Positions 1 through 14,165 of a stretch of DNA of 35,582 bases are shown piece after piece (the first letter of the stretch is position 1; the number at the start of each line of letters is the position of its first letter). The notes under the pieces are model-generated. The model did no database searches, had not been told where the DNA came from, and worked only from the letters and a program-made list of their open reading frames with translations. Source of the stretch: a virus; IMG/VR virus record IMGVR_UViG_3300024507_000280, positions 1-35,582 of that record. One strand, given 5' to 3'. The position numbers and the translations under genes were made by a program.

Positions 1-8115
<8,115 letters not shown>

Positions 8116-8120
8116 TTATT

Positions 8121-8444
8121 TTATACTCCGAAACTTGACCCGCAACCGCAAGTAGTAGTTGCGTTAGGATTCTTTATTGTAAATTGAGAGCCCATTAGCT
8201 CTTCTTTATAATCTATTTCTGCACCTTGCAGATACTGCATACTCATGCTGTCTACTAGCACTTTAAACTCGTCCAAAGGGATTTCAAAATCGTCTTCGTT
8301 TACTTCTTCATCAAACGTAAAACCATAGCTAAAACCGCTGCATCCGCCGCCTTGTACAAAAGTACGCAGAGCTAGTTTAGGATTGCCTTCTTCATAGAGT
8401 AAATCCTTAATTTTTTCTTTTGCTGACTGGGAAATAGTAATCAT
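8121..8444 (-). CDS. A-type iron-sulfur cluster carrier (IscA/ErpA/HesB family)
   Basis: A 107-aa protein of normal family length. Three conserved cysteines are present: one in [11 protein letters not shown] and two in the C-terminal [10 protein letters not shown]. Together they form the cluster or iron site of A-type carriers, which pass Fe-S clusters to apoenzymes. An upstream ATG exists at 8471, but the ATG at 8444 is preceded by GAGGG at the right distance and begins with the family-typical [12 protein letters not shown], so I use it. A late-type element (GATAAATAC) sits just upstream and the giant structural gene starts 5 bases after its stop. This places an Fe-S factor in a late, virion-type transcription unit. 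The fold assignment is firm; whether it serves host metabolism, phage radical SAM enzymes or the virion is unknown. Confidence 0.92.
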   Translation of the reverse strand: MITISQSAKEKIKDLLYEEGNPKLALRTFVQGGGCSGFSYGFTFDEEVNEDDFEIPLDEFKVLVDSMSMQYLQGAEIDYKEELMGSQFTIKNPNATTTCGCGSSFGV

Positions 8445-8460
8445 GATTGCCCTCGATATG

Positions 8461-8469
8461 GTATTTATC
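8461..8469 (-). promoter_or_regulatory. Late-type promoter element GATAAATAC
   Basis: On the minus strand this reads GATAAATAC, one base from the T4 late consensus TATAAATA. It lies about 17 bases before the Fe-S carrier start at 8444. The same sequence precedes the structural gene at 14082, supporting a shared late signal. Confidence 0.55.
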
Positions 8470-8503
8470 AAAAGGATTTTATAACCTTAATGTAAATACA
8501 ATT

Positions 8504-8791
8504 ATGTACTTAGGACAAGAATACGCACAACAATGCCATTATCGCAAGAGCAAGTATGGTACTATGCATGCCTATATGCGTAAAAAAACTGTGCTGATAT
8601 TTCAGTGCGATTGTTGCAGCGGCATGTTTAAGCGCGACAAGGGCAACATGGATCCTAAACGCTTAAACAATAACGTCTATCATGTTTGCGGTGACTGCGA
8701 TGCTAAAAAGTTTGCCCAGAGTAAAGGCGTAGAAGCGAGAAAAGTTTGGGATATGCCTGTCAGTAGTCTTAAGACGATAGACCAACTCTAG
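8504..8791 (+). CDS. Small zinc-finger-like phage protein
   Basis: A 95-aa protein if started at the ATG at 8504; the frame is open further upstream to 8447, but that start would lie against the divergent Fe-S carrier gene. Two Cys pairs, CDCC and CGDC, about 30 residues apart, flank the segment FKRDKGNMDPKRLNNNVYHV and probably bind one zinc. The pattern resembles small conserved unknowns of T4-like phages. An internal start (MHAYMRKKTV) would keep the whole finger. No clear Shine-Dalgarno sequence is visible, so the start is uncertain. The 3' end overlaps the convergent SOD gene by 23 bases. Nucleic-acid binding is a guess from the finger only. Confidence 0.7.
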   Translation: MYLGQEYAQQCHYRKSKYGTMHAYMRKKTVLIFQCDCCSGMFKRDKGNMDPKRLNNNVYHVCGDCDAKKFAQSKGVEARKVWDMPVSSLKTIDQL

Positions 8792-9326
8792 AACTAATAA
8801 CGTTCCAGTTAACGATTTTCCACTGATTGTTTAGGTAACCCTTTTTATCAGCTTGATAATCTAATGCCCAGGCATGTTCCCACCAGTCAATTAAGAATAC
8901 AATATCCATCTTAATTTCGTGATTTTTAATGGTTTTAATTTCACCATTACGAGCTAGATACACCCAGCCGCTGCCTTGAATAGACATAGCAGTTTTTTCA
9001 AATTCTTTCTTAAAATTATCAAAGTCTTTAAAATGTTTAGCAATAAACTCGCCCGCAGACCCATCTGGCTTGTTAGTGCCTTTTGGTGCTTGAAATTGTG
9101 TAAAATATAAGTCATGCAAGAATGCGCCAGCTTCGTTAAAATCTGGATCGCCTTCACCTGAATTATATCGATCTACATAGGCTTTGTAAAGTTTACCGTA
9201 ATGATAGTCCAGCGACTGTTTACTTAGGCTACGCCCGAGTTCAGTTTTTCCGTAAGGTAGCGGAGTTTGCGTTAAGGTCTTAGTTGTTTTGCCTTCGTTT
9301 AAAACATATTTGATAAAATTATACAT
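8769..9326 (-). CDS. Fe/Mn superoxide dismutase with putative capsid-targeting N-terminus
   Basis: A 185-aa Fe/Mn-type SOD. All four metal ligands are visible: His42 (LDYHYGKLY), His71 (FLHDLYF), Asp147 and His151 (DWWEHAWALDYQ). The family reaction is dismutation of superoxide to peroxide and oxygen. The N-terminus is unusual. MYNFIKYVLNE followed by Gly precedes the SOD fold and resembles the capsid-targeting peptides of T4 internal proteins (for example MKTYQEFIAE), which are cut by the prohead protease after a (L/I)xE motif before Ala/Gly. LNE-G fits that rule. If so, the enzyme would be packed in the head and delivered with the DNA; this is inference. The gene is followed convergently by the zinc-finger gene and preceded by a structured gene-free stretch. 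Iron versus manganese use cannot be told. Confidence 0.93.
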   Translation of the reverse strand: MYNFIKYVLNEGKTTKTLTQTPLPYGKTELGRSLSKQSLDYHYGKLYKAYVDRYNSGEGDPDFNEAGAFLHDLYFTQFQAPKGTNKPDGSAGEFIAKHFKDFDNFKKEFEKTAMSIQGSGWVYLARNGEIKTIKNHEIKMDIVFLIDWWEHAWALDYQADKKGYLNNQWKIVNWNVISSRVGLSS

Positions 9327-9341
9327 GGTTTAATATTTACC

Positions 9342-9349
9342 TATAAATA
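9342..9349 (+). promoter_or_regulatory. Late-type promoter TATAAATA facing a gene-free stretch
   Basis: A perfect T4 late consensus TATAAATA on the plus strand. There is no plus-strand gene within 1 kb. The expected start point, about 6 bases after the element, falls at 9354-9356, exactly where the folded region at 9353-9456 begins. It could be chance in an AT-rich genome. Confidence 0.45.
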
Positions 9350-9352
9350 TTC

Positions 9353-9462
9353 AGTCAAGTGGTCAACAGGGCATCCAAGGATCCTCAAGCTACTTTTTTC
9401 CCTGTTTCTGGGTAGCACAGCCAACGTGAGCACGAGGTAAATTGGCACTTGTCACTATATTT
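9353..9462 (+). ncRNA. Candidate structured RNA with pseudoknot (function unknown)
   Basis: Gene-free stretch between the SOD start and the glycosyltransferase-like stop. Pairings visible on the plus strand: outer stem CAAGTG (9356-9361) with CACTTG (9446-9451), extended by AGT with ACT across a 2-base bulge; AACAGGG (9365-9371) with CCCTGTT (9400-9406); CCAA (9421-9424) with TTGG (9442-9445); and GCTAC (9389-9393), inside the second hairpin's loop, with GTAGC (9412-9416), an H-type pseudoknot. A late-type TATAAATA directly precedes it and a T-run (9460-9464) follows the closing stem. On the minus strand the same pairs would form a leader about 30 bases upstream of the SOD start, so it could instead be a regulator of SOD. 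It is not a tRNA and matches no riboswitch I recognise. Confidence 0.45.
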
Positions 9463-10402
9463 TTATATCTACGTATTCTTCACGATACTTGTCAAAGTGA
9501 CTATCGTATAATCCCAAATTTCTTATTTTTATTTTAAGCAATTGATATTGTTCGTCTGTCATATCTCCCCAGGCTCTATGATTTATAGATACCCAGGCTT
9601 GATGGGGTATTTTTCCTATGCTGTCGATGAACTTAGCAAATTCTAAACTAAAATTCTTGTTATCTCTTAAAAAGTGGCCAGCCCAGCTAGGAGCCTCGTA
9701 GTGGAATTTATCAAAACCCCCTTGCTTTTCTGCCCAAAGATAGTAAAGGGTAAATTCACTTTTGATTCTAGATGCTGTCCTAAACCACGACGAAAATTCA
9801 CCCAGAGTAGATTTTGTTTTTAGCAGTGAACAAACTAGCTCTGTATTAAAAAATAACGGAGTGCAAATGTTTAAAGTCTTTTCGTTGGGTTTAACATTTT
9901 GGAGATTTAGAATATTAGAATAGTCTTCCCATATAGACATAGGCATATTAAAAATGGCCGGCCTGTAGGGCAACTTGCCGTCTATGATTGGGTACATGGA
10001 TGTACCCCATGCATTTGTTAAAAAATTTTGACTGTCTAATAAAAAGTAACCAACAGCTTGAATTTTTTCAGCTATCGCTAATTTGAGTATTTGTTGTGTT
10101 TCCCAACCTACTGCCCAAGGATTTTTATCACTAGGTATCCATGTATTCCAATCATTTATAAATTGATCTCTGTATAAAACTGTTACATTAAATCGATCGT
10201 ATTCTTTAGATATGTGCTCAAAGTGTGCATTCCAGTGATCGAGCTTTTCCTTGGGTTCGTTTACAACAATATATAAATCTGTTTTAGCATAATCTTTGGG
10301 CAACCAAGTGTTGTAGTAAGTTTTCATACTTTCAGCCTGCAAACATAACATTGGCAGGTCTCGTATACAAGTTACAACGACTATTGGTAAATTTTTATGC
10401 AT
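9455..10402 (-). CDS. Putative glycosyltransferase-like protein (DUF6492-like)
   Basis: A 315-aa soluble protein. It opens with a short beta strand (LPIVVVTCIRDLPMLCLQAE) followed by a strand ending YIVVNEP, as in nucleotide-sugar-dependent transferases of the DUF6492 type. Further on, FLLDSQNFL sits where such folds carry their D-x-D-like metal site, but a true DxD is absent, so the active site is uncertain. The rest is rich in aromatic residues. The start ATG at 10402 has no good ribosome site; the divergent basic-protein gene begins 55 bases away. A role in modifying phage DNA or host surface sugars is possible. The family link rests on pattern memory only. Confidence 0.6.
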   Translation of the reverse strand: MHKNLPIVVVTCIRDLPMLCLQAESMKTYYNTWLPKDYAKTDLYIVVNEPKEKLDHWNAHFEHISKEYDRFNVTVLYRDQFINDWNTWIPSDKNPWAVGWETQQILKLAIAEKIQAVGYFLLDSQNFLTNAWGTSMYPIIDGKLPYRPAIFNMPMSIWEDYSNILNLQNVKPNEKTLNICTPLFFNTELVCSLLKTKSTLGEFSSWFRTASRIKSEFTLYYLWAEKQGGFDKFHYEAPSWAGHFLRDNKNFSLEFAKFIDSIGKIPHQAWVSINHRAWGDMTDEQYQLLKIKIRNLGLYDSHFDKYREEYVDIKI

Positions 10403-10427
10403 ATTTTAATATAGTAGCATATATAAT

Positions 10428-10435
10428 TATAAATA
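10428..10435 (+). promoter_or_regulatory. Late-type promoter TATAAATA before the basic protein gene
   Basis: A perfect TATAAATA 22 bases before the ATG at 10458, followed by an AAGGAG ribosome site. It is oriented with the only isolated plus-strand gene in this region, suggesting a separate late transcript. Confidence 0.6.
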
Positions 10436-10457
10436 AATCACAAGGAGAAAATCAATC

Positions 10458-10685
10458 ATGATTGGATTTTTTAAAAAACTATTTGGCAGTAAAACAGCAG
10501 AAGCAACACAACCAGAAGCAGCACCGTACAAGGTTGAAACGCCTGTGGTTGCAGAACCAGCACCGGTTGCTGAACAAGCATCACAAGCTATGGTGGAGTC
10601 AGTAGCACCTGCTAAAAAGCCTCGTGCAAAGAAACCTGCAGCAGCCAAAAAGCCACGCAAGCCAAAACAACCAAAACAATCTTAA
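10458..10685 (+). CDS. Small histone-H1-tail-like basic protein
   Basis: A 75-aa protein with an N-terminal amphipathic, membrane-friendly stretch (MIGFFKKLFGSK), an acidic Ala/Pro/Glu middle, and a C-terminal tail of about 24 residues made almost only of Lys, Pro, Ala and Arg (KKPRAKK repeats). The tail resembles histone H1 or bacterial HC-type DNA-compacting tails. It has a strong AAGGAG site and a late-type promoter. A late basic protein could compact DNA, ride in the capsid or act at the membrane; the sequence does not decide. The low-complexity Ala/Pro sequence means similarity searches would be weak. Confidence 0.8.
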   Translation: MIGFFKKLFGSKTAEATQPEAAPYKVETPVVAEPAPVAEQASQAMVESVAPAKKPRAKKPAAAKKPRKPKQPKQS

Positions 10686-10930
10686 TCGAATCTTTTAAGT
10701 TTTTCTAGGTACTGATTGAATTCAATCAGTATCTTTTCTTTTTGCTTGCCGATATCGTCGGATACAGCCTGCTGATCCAACTCTTCGAGTCGCTCTCGAA
10801 GAGTTTCAATACGATGAATTAATTGTTCTCTAGATAAGTTTGAGCCTGATTGTACAGTTCCATGCTGGCGAGGTTTTTGCCCTTGCTTTCGCACATGATG
10901 TCGAATTGGTTTAGAAAATTTATTGCCCAT
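10682..10930 (-). CDS. Small coiled-coil protein overlapping the uvdE 3' end
   Basis: An 82-aa frame whose N-terminal third is basic (FSKPIRHHVRKQGQKPRQHG) and whose C-terminal half is a charged heptad-like helix (LIHRIETLRERLEELDQQAV). It overlaps the last 112 bases of uvdE in another frame. No better start lies in the non-overlapping part, and without it 137 bases would be empty. No clear ribosome site is visible. It is plausible as an overlapping gene, but part or all could be a shadow. Confidence 0.5.
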   Translation of the reverse strand: MGNKFSKPIRHHVRKQGQKPRQHGTVQSGSNLSREQLIHRIETLRERLEELDQQAVSDDIGKQKEKILIEFNQYLEKLKRFD

Positions 10931-11847
10931 TCGTTAGTTTTGTAATTCCAGTAAAAATCTGAATGTGCTCTTAGTTTTTGTTTTTTGTATCCAGATTCTA
11001 AGAGCAGTTTGTAATCTGGCATAGTGTTTGGGCAATGCCCAACAAGTATATCTTCTCGAGATACGGAGTAATGCATAGTAGGACGAACGCCGCGCCAACT
11101 ATCAACAACCTTCTTGATTCTGTCCTCAGTAGGATCAATGTATTCTCCTTCTCTGATCCAATGATGATGTATATCAAGCACAATAGGGACAAGATCAGAA
11201 ATAGTAAGGCAGTCATCTAAACCCCAAGAATTTTCTTCATTCTCGATAGTAATGCAATTACGTGCTTCAGGACTAAGTCGTTTGTAAGCACTTCTAATGC
11301 CGTCTGGGCCTTGTTTGCCTGAGATATGTACATTAATCTTAAAGTCTTGAAATTTCTTACCGTAGCCCATGTATCGAGCCATGTCGGTATGATATTCAAA
11401 TTCTTCTATAGATCGTTGAACAATGCCTTCGTTAACACTAGCAAGAACAACAAACTGGCCAGGATGCATAGAAACACGGGTACCGCTTGCACGAGCACTA
11501 TCACCGATAAGGCTAAAATTGCGCTCAAGATAGCTGACAACGTCAGACTTACGCCAAAAATAACTCCAGCTAGGCTCGGTATAAGCAGGAAGAATGTCGC
11601 TACTAAGGCGAACCATCCTAAGATTTTCATCAAGACCTCCTACACGGTCTACAAGATTTTTTGTAGCCGTAATGTTTCGAACCATCAGGTCCCACAAGCG
11701 TTGTTCGGCAACGTCTTTGCTTTGTTTATTTAACCAAGTTATGGTTGTTGTGCCAGTGTTATACTGACTTGCATCGGCATCTTTTTTGATGCCATCTACT
11801 TGATCGGCGTGATCGATCCATTTACACGCAAAGCCTATTTTGCCCAT
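10819..11847 (-). CDS. uvdE: UV damage endonuclease UvdE
   Basis: A 342-aa protein when started at the ATG at 11847. UvdE is a TIM-barrel, metal-dependent endonuclease that nicks 5' of UV photoproducts, starting alternative excision repair. Recognisable blocks: GKIGFACKW at the N-terminus, LRMVRLSSDILP, SMHPGQFVVLAS, NVHISGKQGPD, ITIENEENSWGL, VLDIHHHW, and a C-terminal segment with HSDFYWNYK; His, Glu and Asp residues in these blocks are the metal ligands. An upstream extension is open to 11925, but TAATG at 11847 couples the start to the upstream small gene. It is found in many T4-like cyanophages in place of T4 DenV. It lies with queD under the sigma70-type promoter at 12598-12625, suggesting early expression. 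Confidence 0.93.
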   Translation of the reverse strand: MGKIGFACKWIDHADQVDGIKKDADASQYNTGTTTITWLNKQSKDVAEQRLWDLMVRNITATKNLVDRVGGLDENLRMVRLSSDILPAYTEPSWSYFWRKSDVVSYLERNFSLIGDSARASGTRVSMHPGQFVVLASVNEGIVQRSIEEFEYHTDMARYMGYGKKFQDFKINVHISGKQGPDGIRSAYKRLSPEARNCITIENEENSWGLDDCLTISDLVPIVLDIHHHWIREGEYIDPTEDRIKKVVDSWRGVRPTMHYSVSREDILVGHCPNTMPDYKLLLESGYKKQKLRAHSDFYWNYKTNEWAINFLNQFDIMCESKGKNLASMELYNQAQTYLENN

Positions 11848-11996
11848 TACCAATGCCTTATAACGCCTGCAATTATGAAAAAGTTTGTGATAATGTATAT
11901 TAACACAATTAACGTACGAATGCAAGCGATTCGGTCCGCCTCGGCGTCCGAACTGCCTGCTTTTTCGCCTAGAGCTTTAGCCCAAATGCGCCACAT
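11847..11996 (-). CDS. Small single-span membrane protein
   Basis: A 49-aa protein starting MWRIWAKALGEKAG, with one hydrophobic helix near the C-terminus (LIVLIYIITNFFIIAGVI). I chose the ATG at 11996 because the queD stop ends one base before it (TAA-A-ATG); a longer frame to 12044 would lie inside queD. Its stop overlaps the uvdE start (TAATG), showing translational coupling. Small proteins with this MWR-WAKALGEKAG opening recur in T4-like marine phages. Function unknown. Confidence 0.8.
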   Translation of the reverse strand: MWRIWAKALGEKAGSSDAEADRIACIRTLIVLIYIITNFFIIAGVIRHW

Positions 11997-11997
11997 T

Positions 11998-12525
11998 TTA
12001 TCCTTCGTAGATTGCTGAGTTGGCTCCATGTTCGAACACTTCAACAGATTTAACTCTCACACTTGGATTGATTGGATAACGCATATTACCATTTGCTAAC
12101 AGCTCTGCCATTTTGTCATATGCCATTTTAGCAAACATTTCGCAACCTACAGCAGGTACAATGCGTAAATCGCAAACACCTTGTCTGCGATATGGTTCTA
12201 CTTGCACACGCTCCGCATTGCCATCGTGTTCTGGATTTGAACTCCAGCCACTCATTTCTTTAAAACGATCCAGCATAGGGTCATCTTCTGCAATTACCAA
12301 AGTATGGTCAAACATATAGTCTGCCCACTCTTTGAATACCTTTAGTCCACCAAAGTCCATACACCAATTTTTGTCATCTAGTGTATCACATTCAAATATG
12401 AGTTTGATACCAATTGAATATCCGTGTAGTGTTGAGCAGTGACTATGTGTGGCACGCCATTGTCTAAAACAGCATGATAAGCCGCGATCGTTTCCGTAAG
12501 TTTTTGTTGAATAGAATTTTGCCAT
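11998..12525 (-). CDS. queD: 6-pyruvoyl-tetrahydropterin synthase family / QueD-like
   Basis: A 175-aa PTPS-family protein. QueD turns dihydroneopterin triphosphate into 6-carboxytetrahydropterin, a step to preQ0/queuosine; phages use such 7-deazaguanines for DNA modification or tRNA. The segment SHCSTLHGYSIGIKLIFE holds the catalytic Cys30 and zinc His34. The usual HGH is HGY here, replacing one zinc ligand, a variation I associate with phage members. MDFGGLKVFKEWADYMFDHTL is the family's next block, and EVFEHGANSA carries the late Glu/His. The start has a perfect GGAG site. No queC, queE or folE is in the window, so the pathway would need host or distant phage genes. A sigma70-type promoter and a leader hairpin precede it. 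Confidence 0.9.
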   Translation of the reverse strand: MAKFYSTKTYGNDRGLSCCFRQWRATHSHCSTLHGYSIGIKLIFECDTLDDKNWCMDFGGLKVFKEWADYMFDHTLVIAEDDPMLDRFKEMSGWSSNPEHDGNAERVQVEPYRRQGVCDLRIVPAVGCEMFAKMAYDKMAELLANGNMRYPINPSVRVKSVEVFEHGANSAIYEG

Positions 12526-12566
12526 TGTTATCTCCTTTAGATTAGCAATGGCGGCAGAATTTATAT

Positions 12567-12590
12567 TGCGGGATGACGCCTAAGGCCGCA
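12567..12590 (-). promoter_or_regulatory. Leader hairpin at the 5' end of the queD transcript
   Basis: Directly after the predicted start (about 12591) the transcript reads TGCGG, a 14-base loop, then CCGCA and an A/T-rich tail. A 5-bp hairpin with an A-rich tail ahead of a queuosine-pathway gene recalls preQ1-I riboswitch architecture, but the loop does not match the consensus I know. It may merely stabilise the RNA. No similar hairpin is seen in the ligase leader. Confidence 0.3.
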
Positions 12591-12597
12591 TAATGTA

Positions 12598-12625
12598 ATT
12601 ATACAGTTTTGTATTATAGAGTCAA
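12598..12625 (-). promoter_or_regulatory. Sigma70-type promoter for queD-uvdE operon
   Basis: Minus strand TTGACT, 16-base spacer, TATAAT. It is placed between the structural gene end and queD, with a leader of about 65 bases. Confidence 0.75.
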
Positions 12626-12627
12626 CA

Positions 12628-14082
12628 TTATTGGCGACTAATTGTGCCAAATGGTAACCATTGTCCTGGAGCGCCGCCGTCAATACAAACCCAACCAATA
12701 TAGTTGTCTACAGTTGGATTGGAATTCCAGCAGATATCTCCTTTGCTGAATGAACCGCTATTTGGCGCACTCGTACCAGTTACAAATTTTTTGTTTGCAA
12801 ATTGAATATTTCCACTAACAGCAAAATCAACACCCTCTGGTGGCGTATTGATTCCTACAGTCATTTGACCGAATACTTTAACTGGTTTTCTATTGTCTTG
12901 TTTATCGCCAATAGCAATTTCGTTTCGATCTGCGTAAAATGTTTCTTGTCCTAATACTTCGAGTACAATTTTTTGATTTGATGCTAAACGACTGTTTGTG
13001 ATAGTAAATTCATTTCCGTCATTAAACAAAATGTTTTTAGCATTAATAACAGAACGTGTAGCATTGATTCTTTCAAAGAAAGTTGCTTCGCCTTCTACAT
13101 TTAATTCTTCTAAAGTTCCTAATTTAGAAATGTTTGATTGTGTAACAGAGCTTCCTAGTCCTTTTGATGAAAGTAATGAAACACCATTAATCATGTAACT
13201 TTGATCTTCTGCTAAGTCGATTGATTCAGTACTCCATAATCTATCTGGGCCAGCCATCATGATAAACTGACGCATATTACCAGTTCCGGTCCAAATAAGT
13301 CCTTGACCGTAGATTGCTCTATCTCTGCTGGTTTTAAATTCTAAAGGTTGATATCTGTCAATTCTGTTATCAGCAACAACAGTATCAACAGTTAGAGTTC
13401 CGTAGATTCTAACATCAGCATTTTTAGTTGATTCGTTTCCAAACACAACTTGCCCGTTACTCTTTATAGCAATTCTTGGTAAGTTATCAGTTACTAGTTC
13501 TAGATCGTGATTAGTATAAGTTCCTATTTGTGCTAGGTTGTCTCTAGGAGAACTGACTATTACTTCTACGTTGTTATCAACAACACTTAAAACGCCGTTA
13601 GGGTTGTCTGTGTTTAGACCTAAACGTCCAAAAGAACTATTGAAATGTGCAAAATCTCCAACAGTTGCATCGCCTGTAACTGTAAGTTTACGCAATGAAC
13701 CTAATTCTTTTAAGTTACTTCTTGTAATTGAGCCGCCAAGACTTTCTTTGTCAATAACAGGTATATTGTCGATTCGATATGATTTATTTGCTGCAAGGTC
13801 AATATCAGCATCAGTCCATAATCTTGCACCCGAACGATATGCCAGCTGAACTGATCCTGTTGGCCATGTCCAGTGTAAACCCTTGCTGAATAGTTCTGTT
13901 TCTGATTCAACCGTCCAGTTAATATTTTCAAAAACAATATCAATTGGTGGCTGATCTTGGTCCAGCACTTTTAACGAGTTTACAGTAAGTGTACCTTCAA
14001 CACTTACATCACCCTGTACTTTTTCTACAGAGAGTGTTTTAATAATGATTTTGTCGTCTTGGATCGTAAAAATTTGGCTCAT
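12628..14082 (-). CDS. Virion structural protein with internal duplication
   Basis: A 484-aa protein. It starts MSQIFTIQDDKIIIKTLSVE and contains short beta repeats (GTLTVNSLKV, GTLTVDTV). Two copies of a module are seen: near residues 87-145 (ARLWTDADIDLAANKSYRID, then SLGGSITRSNLKELGSLRKL) and residues 282-345 (DRLWSTESIDLAEDQSYMIN, then GLGSSVTQSNISKLGTLEEL), each followed by a beta stretch. The C-terminus (GTSAPNSGSFSKGDICWNSN and GWVCIDGGAPGQW) is the type found at the tips of phage tail or fibre proteins. The likely role is a tail fibre or baseplate-associated part. A late-type element precedes it. It ends just before the queD promoter, so structural and early genes are interleaved. Confidence 0.82.
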   Translation of the reverse strand: MSQIFTIQDDKIIIKTLSVEKVQGDVSVEGTLTVNSLKVLDQDQPPIDIVFENINWTVESETELFSKGLHWTWPTGSVQLAYRSGARLWTDADIDLAANKSYRIDNIPVIDKESLGGSITRSNLKELGSLRKLTVTGDATVGDFAHFNSSFGRLGLNTDNPNGVLSVVDNNVEVIVSSPRDNLAQIGTYTNHDLELVTDNLPRIAIKSNGQVVFGNESTKNADVRIYGTLTVDTVVADNRIDRYQPLEFKTSRDRAIYGQGLIWTGTGNMRQFIMMAGPDRLWSTESIDLAEDQSYMINGVSLLSSKGLGSSVTQSNISKLGTLEELNVEGEATFFERINATRSVINAKNILFNDGNEFTITNSRLASNQKIVLEVLGQETFYADRNEIAIGDKQDNRKPVKVFGQMTVGINTPPEGVDFAVSGNIQFANKKFVTGTSAPNSGSFSKGDICWNSNPTVDNYIGWVCIDGGAPGQWLPFGTISRQ

Positions 14083-14100
14083 AATAAAGTCTCTTGTCCT

Positions 14101-14109
14101 GTATTTATC
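14101..14109 (-). promoter_or_regulatory. Late-type promoter element GATAAATAC
   Basis: Same 9-base sequence and spacing (18 bases from the ATG) as before the Fe-S carrier gene; it precedes a structural gene. Confidence 0.6.
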
Positions 14110-14131
14110 TTAGACTAAGAGTATCCTACAG

Positions 14132-14162
14132 CCAAAAAAAAGCCCAGTTAACCTGGGCTTTA
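14132..14162 (-). terminator. Intrinsic terminator
   Basis: Minus strand: AGCCCAG, 5-base loop GTTAA, CTGGGCT, then a run of T. A 7-bp GC-rich stem (14141-14147 with 14153-14159) and a T-run of about eight make it the clearest terminator in the window. It ends the 397-aa gene's transcript before the late structural gene. Confidence 0.88.
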
Positions 14163-14165
14163 ATC

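Noticed and set aside
9353-9462. A degenerate tRNA in the structured gap
   Set aside because: No acceptor/T-arm pattern (no GGTTCGA-type loop) on either strand.
11326-11733. Plus-strand frame of 135 codons
   Set aside because: Entirely inside uvdE, whose conserved blocks fix the coding strand.
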